Assembly: GCA_027622715.1 (NCBI GenBank)
Contig: JAQBYN010000018.1
Coordinates: 1-61,988 of the forward strand
Origin: Pseudomonadota bacterium
GTDB taxonomy: Bacteria > Pseudomonadota > Alphaproteobacteria > SHVP01
Direction of reading: 5' to 3'
DNA: 61,988 bases
Positions 25,932 to 34,565 of this stretch are shown here, one piece after another (positions within the stretch are counted from its first letter, which is position 1; each line of letters starts with the position of its first letter). A program made the position numbers and the translations under genes. The notes under the pieces are model-generated. The model saw nothing but the letters and a program-made list of their open reading frames with translations. It searched no databases and had not been told where the DNA came from.

Positions 25932-27107
25932 ATGACCCATTTGCGTTTCGGCACTTTCATTCCACCGATACATCCCGTGGGCGAGAATCCGACCCTGTGC
26001 ATCGATCGCGACATGCAACTCGTGCAGCACCTCGATGCGCTGGGGTATGACGAGGCCTGGATCGGCGAGCACCATTCAGCGGGCACTGAGGTCATCGCGT
26101 CGCCGGAGTTGGTCATCGCCGTGCTCGGCGATCGCACCAAACGCATCCGCTTGGGGACCGGCGTTTCGTCGCTGCCCTACCACCATCCGCTGATCCTGGC
26201 CGACCGCATGATGCAGTTGCACCACATGACCCGGGGCCGCGCGATGATGGGCGCAGGCCCCGGCGCGCTGGTCTCGGACGCCAAGGCAATGGGTATCGTC
26301 GCCGAACGCCAGCGCGACATGATGGACGAATCGCTCGACGTCATCATGCGCCTGTTCCGCGGCGAGACCGTGACCATGAAAACCGACTGGTTCGCACTCA
26401 AAGAGGCGCGCCTTCAACTGCGACCCTATGCGGACGAACCGATGGAGGTAGCAACCGCCAGCGTCGTGTCGCCCTCTGGCGCGCGTTCCGCTGGGCGCTT
26501 CGGCACCGGGCTGATGGCAATCGGTGGCACCTCGCCGGACGGCATTGCCGCGGCGTCTCGCAACTGGGACATCGCCTGCGAGATGGCGGCCAAGCACGGC
26601 AATACCATGGCGCGCCGCGATTGGCGCCTGGTCGGTCTGGTGCATATCGCCGAAACCCGGGAACAAGCGTTCGCCGACGTCCGCTACGGGATCGACGAAT
26701 GGATCCAGTATTTCGAGGACGTCGCCACCCACCCCATGGTGCCGCCCGAAGGCAAAGGCGATCCGGCGACGCATTTGGTCAACATCGGCCGCGCCGTCAT
26801 CGGTTCGCCTGAGGACGCCATCGAACAGATCGAAAAGCTGCAAGACAAGACAGGCGGTTTCGGCTGCTATCTCATGGCCGACCACAACTGGGCGCGCTTC
26901 GAGGACAAGCTCAAGTCATACGAACTCATCGCCCGGCACGTCATGCCGCACTTCCAAGGCCAGAATCTCCAGCGCCGGCAATCCTACGACTGGGTGCGCG
27001 ACAGCCAGGACGATTTCAAAGCGTCCGCGCGGCGCGCCCAGCAGCTCATCATCGACCGCCAAAAGGGCGAGGAAGCCGCGCCCAAGAAAAGCGACGCTGC
27101 CGAATAA
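25932..27107 (+). CDS. LLM-class flavin-dependent oxidoreductase
   Basis: 391 residues with the luciferase-like TIM barrel: RFGTFIPP, QHLDALGYDEAWIGEHHS, RIRLGTGVSSLPYHHP and the FMN-region motif RGRAMMGAGPGAL. AAGGAAG precedes the ATG. Such enzymes are FMNH2-dependent monooxygenases or F420-type oxidoreductases; the context favours an oxygenase acting with the DszC-like gene. The C-terminal tail is charged (KGEEAAPKK). Confidence 0.9.
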   Translation: MTHLRFGTFIPPIHPVGENPTLCIDRDMQLVQHLDALGYDEAWIGEHHSAGTEVIASPELVIAVLGDRTKRIRLGTGVSSLPYHHPLILADRMMQLHHMTRGRAMMGAGPGALVSDAKAMGIVAERQRDMMDESLDVIMRLFRGETVTMKTDWFALKEARLQLRPYADEPMEVATASVVSPSGARSAGRFGTGLMAIGGTSPDGIAAASRNWDIACEMAAKHGNTMARRDWRLVGLVHIAETREQAFADVRYGIDEWIQYFEDVATHPMVPPEGKGDPATHLVNIGRAVIGSPEDAIEQIEKLQDKTGGFGCYLMADHNWARFEDKLKSYELIARHVMPHFQGQNLQRRQSYDWVRDSQDDFKASARRAQQLIIDRQKGEEAAPKKSDAAE

Positions 27108-27157
27108 GAGCACTCGCCGCAGCGAATAGACATGGTGCGGACCGGTAAGGGCCAACG

Positions 27158-28543
27158 ATGAGCAAACCTTTTCCCGATTCTTTCCAAGGCAATGCGATCC
27201 CCTGGCTGCTCGAGGGCGACGTAAACGATCTGCCCGTGATCGGCACGTTGCCGCCGGGGTTGAGCGGCACCTTCTATCGCAATGGGCCCAACCCTCAGTA
27301 CCCGCCGCGCGGGCACTATGCCAACTGGTATGACGGCGACGGCATGGTGCACGCCTTTCATTTCGGCGGGGATCGCGTGCGTTACGTCAACCGGTGGGTC
27401 CGTACCGAACGTTTCGAGCGCGAGCGCGAAGCGGGCGAGGCGCTGCTCGGCACGCTCTTCGCGCCGCAATCGGTGGCGTCCACCGCGCGCGACATCAGCC
27501 GCAATGCGGCTAACGCCACCATCGTGTGCCACGCGGGCAAGGTATTGGCGACGTGGGAAACCGGTCTGCCCCACGAGATCGATCCGATCACGCTGGAAAC
27601 GCGTGGGCTGTACAATTTTGGCGGCGCGATCCCGCACGACATGATGGTGCACCCCAAGATCGATCCGGCAACCGGCGACATGCATGTGTTCGGCCGCACC
27701 ACGCCGCATCCTGAACCGGGCAACATGACCTACCATGTCGTCGATCGCACCGGCGTCGTGACGCACACCACGGAAATCGCGGTGCCTTACGACAGCATGA
27801 CCCACGACATGTTCATGACCGAAAACTTTGTCGTCCTGACGGTCTTTCCGGCGGTCTACGACCACGCCCGCGAATCCGCCGGCGGTCCCTACGTCGCCTG
27901 GGAAAAAGAACGCTCGTCGTTTCTAGGGGCTCTGCCCAAAGGGGGAGCGGGCACTGAGGTTGTATGGATCGAGTTTGAGGGCTGCTGGGGGTCGCACACG
28001 ATGAACGCCTACGAACAAGGCGGCATGCTGCTGTGCGACGTCATGCGGTACCCGCGCGCGATGCTCTTTCCCGACCCCGATGGGTCGTGGCCGACCGACC
28101 TTGAGTTTCCCGCGCTGCATCGCTGGACGGTCGATCCGGCGGCGCGCACCGTGGCGCAGCGGCGCTTCGACGACGCCAACGGCGAAATGCCAGTCATGGA
28201 TGTCCGCTTCCGCGGTCGGCCCTACCGTCACGGTTATAGCGCCGGGTGGAGCGGGGCGGTGCGCGGGCTCGACGCAATCCACCATTACGACTGGGACACC
28301 GGTCGGCGCCGCAGTTTCGTGCCGGGCGACGGTTGTCTCGTGCAGGAACCGGTCTTCGTACCCTCCGCGCCGGATGCAGCGGAGGGTGATGGCTATCTTC
28401 TCGCCTTGGTCTACCGCGGTGGCGAGAACCGCTCTGACTTAGTGGTCCTCGATGCCCAAGCGATCGACCAAGACCCGATCGCAACGATCAAACTGCCGCA
28501 TCGTATCGTCACTGGCCTGCACGGCGCGTGGCGACCGGCCTAG
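27158..28543 (+). CDS. Carotenoid/stilbene oxygenase family (RPE65-type) protein
   Basis: 461 residues. Characteristic DGDGMVHAFHF near the N-terminus, and the four iron-ligand histidine regions of the beta-propeller: IPHDMMVHPK, DSMTHDMF, GSHTMNAYE and the C-terminal GLHGAW. Family knowledge: Fe(II)-dependent oxidative cleavage of carotenoid, apocarotenoid, stilbene or isoeugenol-type double bonds. No carotenoid synthesis genes are in the window, so a lignostilbene or phenylpropenoid substrate is as likely. It starts 50 bp after the LLM gene. Confidence 0.92.
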   Translation: MSKPFPDSFQGNAIPWLLEGDVNDLPVIGTLPPGLSGTFYRNGPNPQYPPRGHYANWYDGDGMVHAFHFGGDRVRYVNRWVRTERFEREREAGEALLGTLFAPQSVASTARDISRNAANATIVCHAGKVLATWETGLPHEIDPITLETRGLYNFGGAIPHDMMVHPKIDPATGDMHVFGRTTPHPEPGNMTYHVVDRTGVVTHTTEIAVPYDSMTHDMFMTENFVVLTVFPAVYDHARESAGGPYVAWEKERSSFLGALPKGGAGTEVVWIEFEGCWGSHTMNAYEQGGMLLCDVMRYPRAMLFPDPDGSWPTDLEFPALHRWTVDPAARTVAQRRFDDANGEMPVMDVRFRGRPYRHGYSAGWSGAVRGLDAIHHYDWDTGRRRSFVPGDGCLVQEPVFVPSAPDAAEGDGYLLALVYRGGENRSDLVVLDAQAIDQDPIATIKLPHRIVTGLHGAWRPA

Positions 28544-28643
28544 GTCGTTTCGCCCGCAACGATACGTAACGAAACTATAGCGAGCGTTTTCAATGTCTTA
28601 GCGCACGGGGGGACGGCCGACGCGCCGACCACCGCATACCTGC

Positions 28644-28649
28644 TAGAAT
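28644..28649 (+). promoter_or_regulatory. Possible -10 box (TAGAAT) before the methyltransferase gene
   Basis: TAGAAT in the context GCTAGAATGG, about 30 bp before the ATG. The same ten bases occur before the PaiB-like gene. No convincing -35 is seen. Confidence 0.3.
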
Positions 28650-28679
28650 GGCCGCGCACCCTTGCCCTTGGAGGCGTCG

Positions 28680-29864
28680 ATGTTCGAACCCTATCCCCAC
28701 CGCATGATGCCGCGCGCGAGCCACGATGAATTGGCGCGCCAGAATTATGTCGCGGCGTTCAAAATTCACGCCGAAGAAGAGGTCTACCCCAAGAGCAAGG
28801 ACGTCTACCGCGCCCGCGTCGCGCCCGCGATCACCAAAGCGTCGGGGCAGGCGCCGCAGAATCGCCACGCGGCGCGCCGTGCCTTGTTGAAGGACGACTT
28901 TTGTCAGACCTGGAGTGCGGTGGCGCGCACCCTGCAAGAAATGCTGTGGGACAATGTCGGCGAGACCATCGAACGCCAACTGCCCGATCTGATCGATCGT
29001 GCCAAGATCAAACATCCGAAAGGCACATTGCGGCTCAATCCCGACATCAAGATTCCGCGCTACAACGCGGCCATCGACATTCACTGTATGCCCGGCGGCT
29101 ACGGCGGCGAAATCACCGAAGACGACGTCTACGCCGGCGCATTGGTTGACCGCGGCGGCTACTACTATGTCGTCCCGTTCATGGGGCACCGCGCCGATAC
29201 CTTCAAGGACACCCGCGAACGGCTCTACGGCGGCGCCGCCGGCAACAACATCATCCGGCTAATCAAGCGCGAGTTTCCCGAGCTGAAGCCGCGGCGCATT
29301 CTCGATATGGGCTGCGGCATCGGTCGCGGGACATTCCCCTATGTCGAGACCTACCCCGACGCCGAGATCCACGCCATCGATGTTGCGGCACCCCAGCTGC
29401 GCTACGGCCATGCCCGCGCCGAAGCCTTCGACCGCCGCATTCATTTTTCTCAGCAGAGCGCCGAGCGGACCGATTTTCCGGACGACTATTTCGATCTCGT
29501 CGTCTCCCACGGCCTGTGCCACGAAACCTCGGGCAAGGCGGTGCGCAACATCATGAACGAGATCCACCGCGTGCTACGGCCCGGCGGCGTGACGATGCAC
29601 TCAGATCCCCAGTTGGGGCGCGGTCTCGATCCGCACGATGCGTTCGTGCATGACTGGGACACGTACTACAACAACGAACCCTTCTGGGGGCCGCTGCACG
29701 ATATCGGCGCCACCGATTTGTTCGTCAAAGCGGGCTTTCCTGCCGAGTCGGTGCGCGAAGCCTGGGCCACGGTCGATGCGTCGGGTTCGCCGGCTATCGT
29801 CACGACCAACGACACCGACAGTGCCCTGAACCGCAGCAGCCTGTTCGGCGCCCGCAAAGGCTAA
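28680..29864 (+). CDS. SAM-dependent class I methyltransferase
   Basis: 394 residues; ATG 28680 preceded by GGAGG (an in-frame start six codons earlier lacks a site). The first 190 residues are a poorly recognised helical region (RHAARRALLKDDFCQTWSA). The methyltransferase domain begins near 206 with ILDMGCGIGRGTF, the acidic strand IHAIDVAAPQL, and motif IV DDYFDLVVSHGLCHET; HRVLRPGG follows. The large N-terminal extension is unusual and could bind the substrate. It follows the oxygenase gene after a 136 bp gap. Acceptor unknown. Confidence 0.88.
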   Translation: MFEPYPHRMMPRASHDELARQNYVAAFKIHAEEEVYPKSKDVYRARVAPAITKASGQAPQNRHAARRALLKDDFCQTWSAVARTLQEMLWDNVGETIERQLPDLIDRAKIKHPKGTLRLNPDIKIPRYNAAIDIHCMPGGYGGEITEDDVYAGALVDRGGYYYVVPFMGHRADTFKDTRERLYGGAAGNNIIRLIKREFPELKPRRILDMGCGIGRGTFPYVETYPDAEIHAIDVAAPQLRYGHARAEAFDRRIHFSQQSAERTDFPDDYFDLVVSHGLCHETSGKAVRNIMNEIHRVLRPGGVTMHSDPQLGRGLDPHDAFVHDWDTYYNNEPFWGPLHDIGATDLFVKAGFPAESVREAWATVDASGSPAIVTTNDTDSALNRSSLFGARKG

Positions 29865-29894
29865 CGCCGAGGGTCGATCAGGACGGCGGTTCGA

Positions 29895-30584
29895 CTAAGA
29901 ATTACCCCGCGCCTGCAAAACGGCATCGATCTGGCGCGCTAGGTTCTCGGCCGAATCGTCGCCCGCCTCCGTGGCGCGTTGCGCGACCACCGATGGGCGT
30001 GCCGACTGCGCCTCGTACCACCGCGCCAACGCAGGCCGCCCCGGCCGCCAGTCGTAATGGGGATGCAGCGGGTCTTCGGCGCCCCGCGCCGGGTCGATGT
30101 AGCTCAGTGGGTGCAGTGTCGCGACACGGCCGATGTCCCAGGAGTCTTCAAGAATCACGGCGTCGCGCTCCATTTGATCCAACCCACGAACTATTTTAGG
30201 CCACTGCCGCTCAAAGTGATCGCGCCGCCGGGTTGCCGCCGGGCGACCGTTCTCCAAATTGATCGCCACCATCGTCTCGAACACCGTGTCGGCCAGCGCC
30301 ATCCGCCGCAACGCGTCCCAGCGCGCCGGGCCCGCCGGTGGGAACAACAACGGTTCGGGTGTCAGCGAGTCGAGGTACTCGCAAATCAATTGGCTGCCGT
30401 ACAGCGCGGTCCCATCATCCAGCGTCAACGTCGGTGTTTTGGCGAGCGGGTTTATTGCACCAATGTCGTAGGCCGGTTTGTAGGGATAGACCGGCACCAC
30501 CTCGATCCTGGGCCACACGCCTTTTTCGCGCGCGACGATTGGCGCCTTGTGCAGGCTCGGTGTCGGCGAATAGAACAGCTTCAC
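29895..30584 (-). CDS. Glutathione S-transferase family protein
   Basis: 229 residues. N-terminal thioredoxin-like domain (KLFYSPTPSLHKAPIVARE, NPLAKTPTLTLDDG, the glutathione-binding SQLICEYLDSL), then an all-helical C-terminal domain. A Ser/Cys-type GST, likely for detoxification or glutathione-dependent ring chemistry. Start and aldo/keto-reductase stop overlap by 4 bp, so it is cotranscribed downstream of that gene. Confidence 0.9.
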   Translation of the reverse strand: MKLFYSPTPSLHKAPIVAREKGVWPRIEVVPVYPYKPAYDIGAINPLAKTPTLTLDDGTALYGSQLICEYLDSLTPEPLLFPPAGPARWDALRRMALADTVFETMVAINLENGRPAATRRRDHFERQWPKIVRGLDQMERDAVILEDSWDIGRVATLHPLSYIDPARGAEDPLHPHYDWRPGRPALARWYEAQSARPSVVAQRATEAGDDSAENLARQIDAVLQARGNS

Positions 30585-31525
30585 ACAGCGCTCGTAATCC
30601 GGTCGATCTCGATCATATCGGCAGCGCTCAACGACCAGCCCACCGCGGCGGCGTTCTGGTCGATCTGATCGGGATGGGTCGCGCCGGCAATCACACTTGA
30701 AACATTCGGTCGTGCAGCAAGCCAGGCAAACGCCAGTTCGAGCAGTGAGCGGTTATGTTTCTTCGCGAACGCCGCAAGACCCTCAACGATGTCCCAGTTA
30801 TGGTCGGTCAAATAGCGCTTTGCCATGGCTGGCATGTTGGCCATGCGTGTGCCCGCCGGCGGTGGATTGTCGCGTGAGTATTTGCCGGTCAGGAAGCCGC
30901 TCGCCAACGGGAAAAACGGCAACAGCCCGAGGCCGCGGCGGCCGATCGCCGGCATGAGCGTCTCGTCGATGTCGCGGGCGAGCAAGCTGTAGTGATCCTG
31001 GCAGCTGACAAAACCTGGCCACCCGTTACCGGTTGCGGTGTCCTGAGCGTCATCGAGTTGGCTTTCGGAGAAATTGGAACACCCGATGTGCCGCACTTTG
31101 CCTTGCTGCACCAAGTCGTCCAGCGCCTCCAGCGTTTCCGCGATTGGCGTCGTGTCGTCGGGCTGATGGACTTGGTAAAGATCGATCCAGTCGGTTTTCA
31201 ACCGCTTCAGGCTCGCCTCGCAGGCCTTCATGATGTAGGCGCGCGACGCACCGCGCCTCGTACCGTCGTCGCTCATCGGCATGGCGAACTTGGTGGCCAG
31301 GATGATGTTCTTGCGGCGGGCACCCAAGACCTGTCCCAGGCAGTCTTCCGACCCGCCCCGGTTGCCATAAACGTCCGCGGTATCGAAGAAATTGATCCCG
31401 CGCTCGATTGCCTGGTCCACCACGGCGCGGGTTTCGTCGACGCCAATGCGGCCGCCGAAATTGTTGCAGCCCAGCCCGACGAGCGACACCGAAAGGCCCG
31501 ACGGCCCCAGCTTGCGATGCTCCAC
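30581..31525 (-). CDS. Aldo/keto reductase
   Basis: 314 residues from GTG 31525 (GGGAGAAG upstream). The family tetrad is visible: Asp and Tyr in FFDTADVYG, Lys in LATKFAMP, His in QVHQPD. TIM barrel; NADPH-binding C-terminal part with SVIAGATHPDQIDQN. Reduces a carbonyl or oxidises an alcohol; substrate unknown. Operonic with the GST gene, which suggests carbonyl detoxification. Confidence 0.93.
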   Translation of the reverse strand: MEHRKLGPSGLSVSLVGLGCNNFGGRIGVDETRAVVDQAIERGINFFDTADVYGNRGGSEDCLGQVLGARRKNIILATKFAMPMSDDGTRRGASRAYIMKACEASLKRLKTDWIDLYQVHQPDDTTPIAETLEALDDLVQQGKVRHIGCSNFSESQLDDAQDTATGNGWPGFVSCQDHYSLLARDIDETLMPAIGRRGLGLLPFFPLASGFLTGKYSRDNPPPAGTRMANMPAMAKRYLTDHNWDIVEGLAAFAKKHNRSLLELAFAWLAARPNVSSVIAGATHPDQIDQNAAAVGWSLSAADMIEIDRITSAV

Positions 31526-31641
31526 GTTTCTTCTCCCTAAGTTTGTGGCCGATATCATCGGCGCCGCGACGCCGCGTGTCACCCCGGCGCCAAAGCGCGT
31601 CCGCCTGCCGGTTAGCTGGCGACGCCGTATCCCACCACGCG

Positions 31642-33279
31642 CTAACCGTCGCGCAGTCTAAAGCGCTGCACCTTGCCAGTTTGCGTTTTGGGCAAGGCCT
31701 CAACGAAGGCGATGGCGCGTGGATACTTATAGGGCGCGATCGTCGCTTTAACATGGTCCTGCAACGACTTCACCAACACGGCGTCGCCCACTGCCTCGCT
31801 CGTGGGCACGACGAACGCTTTCACCAGCTGGCCGCGTGCCTCATCGGCCACGCCGACCACGGCGCATTCCTGCACCGCCGGATGGGTCAGCAACGCGTTC
31901 TCCACCTCCGGCCCGGCAATGTTGTAGCCGGCTGAAATAATCATGTCGTCGGACCGCGCGACGTAATGCAGATAGCCGTCCAGGTCTTGACGGTAAACGT
32001 CACCAGTCAGGTTCCAGCCGTCTAGGACATAGCCCTTTTGACGCTCTGGATCGGCGAGGTATCGGCACCCGGTTGGTCCCCGTACCGCTAGGCGTCCCTC
32101 GTTGCCTGGCGGCAGCGGTAGGCCGTCGCCATCGATGAGGCGCGCCTCGTATCCCGCGACAGCCTTGCCGGTCGCGCCCGGACGGATGGCCGCACCGGCC
32201 GCGGAAATAAAGATGTGCAGCAGCTCGGTCGCGCCTATCCCATCGACCAACTCAATGCCTGTGACGTCGTGCCAAGCATCCCAGGTCGCCTTGGGTAAAT
32301 GCTCGCCGGCCGAAACGCACACTCTCAGGCTCGACAGGTCGTACCCGCCAACCTTTGGCAGCATGGCGCGGTACGCGGTGGGCGCGGTGTAAATGCCGGT
32401 ACAGCGATAGCGCGCGATGGTGTCCAGCATCGTGTCGGCGCCGAATCGCTCGACCAAGACTGACGAGGCGCCATAGCGCATCGGGAAAATCACCAAAGCG
32501 CCGAGCCCAAACGTGAAGGCCAGGGGGGGCGAGGCGGCAAACACGTCGTCGCGCTCGATGGCAATCATCTCGCGTGGAAACATATCGGCGATCGCGAGGA
32601 CATCGCGGTGAAAATGAATGGTTCCCTTCGGGCCGCCGGTGGTGCCTGAGGTAAAGGCAATAAGCGCCACGTCGTCGGCGGCGGTATCGACCGTGTCGAA
32701 CGACGCCGACTTGCCGGCCATCGCCTGTTCCAAGGCGCGCGCGCCGGTGCCGTCCGCGCTGAAAAGCATCACCGCCCGCAGTGATGCTGCGCTCTTGCGC
32801 GCTTCGCCGAGGTCTGCGGCTAGCGCCGCGTCGCACAGCGCATGCGTCACCTGGGCCTTATCAATCAGCGGGACCAGCTCGCCGGCGCGCAACATCGGCA
32901 TTGTCGTGACGCAAATCCCGCCGGCCTTTAGGACCGCGAACCACGCCGCGACCAACATCGGGTTATTGGGCGCACGCAGCAAGACCCGGTTGCCGGTCTC
33001 AAGGCCCATATCCTCGACGAGAACCCGGGCGATCCGGTTGGCCCGCGCCTGCAATTCGGCGTAGCGCCACTGCGCGCCATTGAAGTGCAGGGCAGGTCGG
33101 TCCCCGAATCCAGCGGTGACATGCGCATCCAATAAATCGCGCGCGACGTTGATCTGGTTGGGGTAGGCGTCCAGCGCCGGCAGCACGCCATAGTCCATCT
33201 CCGGCCACAGGTCGCGCGGCGGCAGGTTGTCGCGCGCGAACGTGTCGCGGTGGGCGCTGTGGCCGTGGGGCTGGAACAT
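31642..33279 (-). CDS. 2-aminobenzoate-type CoA ligase (benzoate-CoA ligase family)
   Basis: 545 residues; ATG 33279 has AGGAGA upstream. The N-terminal HRDTFARDNLPPRDLWP and YPNQINVARDLLD segments resemble 2-aminobenzoate and benzoate CoA ligases. P-loop FTSGTTGGPKGT, ATP site GIGATELLHIF, hinge ARSDDMIISAGYN, and C-terminal KTQTGKVQRF. Activates an aromatic acid with CoA. Aromatic specificity is inferred from the N-terminal signature. No ring-cleaving partner is adjacent. Confidence 0.87.
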   Translation of the reverse strand: MFQPHGHSAHRDTFARDNLPPRDLWPEMDYGVLPALDAYPNQINVARDLLDAHVTAGFGDRPALHFNGAQWRYAELQARANRIARVLVEDMGLETGNRVLLRAPNNPMLVAAWFAVLKAGGICVTTMPMLRAGELVPLIDKAQVTHALCDAALAADLGEARKSAASLRAVMLFSADGTGARALEQAMAGKSASFDTVDTAADDVALIAFTSGTTGGPKGTIHFHRDVLAIADMFPREMIAIERDDVFAASPPLAFTFGLGALVIFPMRYGASSVLVERFGADTMLDTIARYRCTGIYTAPTAYRAMLPKVGGYDLSSLRVCVSAGEHLPKATWDAWHDVTGIELVDGIGATELLHIFISAAGAAIRPGATGKAVAGYEARLIDGDGLPLPPGNEGRLAVRGPTGCRYLADPERQKGYVLDGWNLTGDVYRQDLDGYLHYVARSDDMIISAGYNIAGPEVENALLTHPAVQECAVVGVADEARGQLVKAFVVPTSEAVGDAVLVKSLQDHVKATIAPYKYPRAIAFVEALPKTQTGKVQRFRLRDG

Positions 33280-33361
33280 CGGCGTTCTCCTCGCGCCAAT
33301 TGTGCCCCCGCGACGCCGTGGCCCGCAAACGCAGAGGAAACCGGTCCCCAGACGCGGCGTC

Positions 33362-33676
33362 CTAGTCGGTGTCTTGCGGCTCAGACGACATGGCGCGTGG
33401 CCCTGCGGCGGCATGGAGAAGGTGGTGCACGCTCGACGCCTCGTGCCGGATGTCGGCCAGGGTGTCCAATACGCGGCCCATGGCAATCAGAATGAGCGCG
33501 CTGCTGAGCCCGGCGATCCAGACCGTCAGGACACTGAGGTTTCCCGATATCCATGCCGGGTAGGTCAGGACCGAACCCACGACATTCACAGTAAAGGCCG
33601 CGATTCCGATGACGAACAATACGCGCCCCAATACCGGTTCGCGGTAGTGGGGATGATGGTGGTTTCGATCGAACAT
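33362..33676 (-). CDS. Small inner-membrane protein, unknown function
   Basis: 104 residues: a histidine-rich N-terminus (MFDRNHHHPHYREP), two hydrophobic helices (about 17-38 and 46-66), then a cytoplasmic or periplasmic tail. GGAGGGG lies six bases before the ATG. No family recognised. It sits in a run of minus-strand small envelope-related genes. Confidence 0.65.
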   Translation of the reverse strand: MFDRNHHHPHYREPVLGRVLFVIGIAAFTVNVVGSVLTYPAWISGNLSVLTVWIAGLSSALILIAMGRVLDTLADIRHEASSVHHLLHAAAGPRAMSSEPQDTD

Positions 33677-33799
33677 GTCTTACCCCTCCATATGAGCAGC
33701 CAATGATCGCAGATCGGGTTCGCCGCGACGTTGCGTCGGATCAATCCTGATAACTCGAAAGTTGACGCGCGCGCGCCCAGAGGCGAACCGCCGCCGGAC

Positions 33800-34015
33800 T
33801 CATTCCATATGACAAGTGATACGCGCGAGCGTCGAGCCGGCGCCGACAATGACGCATTCTTCAACGATCTCGCGCACAAAGCCGCCCAAATTTTCGATAT
33901 CCGTCGCCGCTAGGCGGGGGGCTTCGGCGGCCTGCGGACCCCACGAAGACGTACCGAGGATGCCGGCAGCCAAGCCCAGCGCGAAGGCGGCGGTAATCGC
34001 CAAGCGTATTTTCAT
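33800..34015 (-). CDS. Small exported protein, unknown function
   Basis: 71 residues with a signal-like N-terminus (MKIRLAITAAFALGLAAGILG) and possible cleavage after QAAEA. The short mature part has two cysteines (EECVIVG and ITCHME) that could form a disulphide. AAGGCGAG lies just upstream of the ATG. It lies 34 bp after the host-attachment-family gene. No family recognised. Confidence 0.5.
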   Translation of the reverse strand: MKIRLAITAAFALGLAAGILGTSSWGPQAAEAPRLAATDIENLGGFVREIVEECVIVGAGSTLARITCHME

Positions 34016-34049
34016 TCTCGCCTTTCTGGCGGCTTAGTCGCCCGCCAAA

Positions 34050-34496
34050 TCAGAAGTTCACGATATCGCGAAGATGCGGTTCCAAATCGTTGGTCGCGAT
34101 ATGGGTGAGATCCTTTGACAGGGACGTGTCGATCGCGATCCGTCCGTCCAACATTCTGCGCAGATCGCCTAAGACCTTCGGCGCGGCGACGACGATCAAT
34201 CGCTCAAAAGCTTTATGTTTGGCCGCTTCCTCAAGATACGCGGTCAATGTGCGCTCGAACCCTTCGGTCGCGATTTCTTTCGGCGTGCGATGCGGTTCCA
34301 TCGCGTGGCGGCTGGCAACGTTCCGGCCCGTCGTCCGGCGGCCAGGGCGGTCGGAATCGAGATCGCTTCCGGCCTTGCGGCCCTCAGCAGCGTCGAACGA
34401 GGTGATGTCCTCGATCCCCTTGCCGGGGCCCGACATTGCGACAATTCGGGCGTGACCGGCGTCAGCCAGGATCACCCAAGTGGTGATGTTGTGCAT
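34050..34496 (-). CDS. Host-attachment protein family (eRF1-like fold)
   Basis: 148 residues from ATG 34496 with GGAGG upstream. TWVILADAGHARIVA opens the protein; a charged middle (GRRTTGRNVASRHAMEPH) and LIVVAAPKVLGDLRRML close to the C-terminus match the family called 'required for attachment to host cells', an archaeal eRF1/Pelota-like fold. The biochemical role is unknown; possibly ribosome- or RNA-linked rather than adhesion, since no export signal is present. Confidence 0.8.
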   Translation of the reverse strand: MHNITTWVILADAGHARIVAMSGPGKGIEDITSFDAAEGRKAGSDLDSDRPGRRTTGRNVASRHAMEPHRTPKEIATEGFERTLTAYLEEAAKHKAFERLIVVAAPKVLGDLRRMLDGRIAIDTSLSKDLTHIATNDLEPHLRDIVNF

Positions 34497-34565
34497 CGCA
34501 GTCCTCCAATGGGTACGAGACGGCGCCAGGGTGCACCGCGCCGCCGCTGCGCGCATTGATTGCCG

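Noticed and set aside
26076-27865. Two long minus-strand frames opposite the LLM and RPE65-family genes
   Set aside because: They mirror strongly conserved genes and show the His/Arg/Gly-rich composition of shadow frames.
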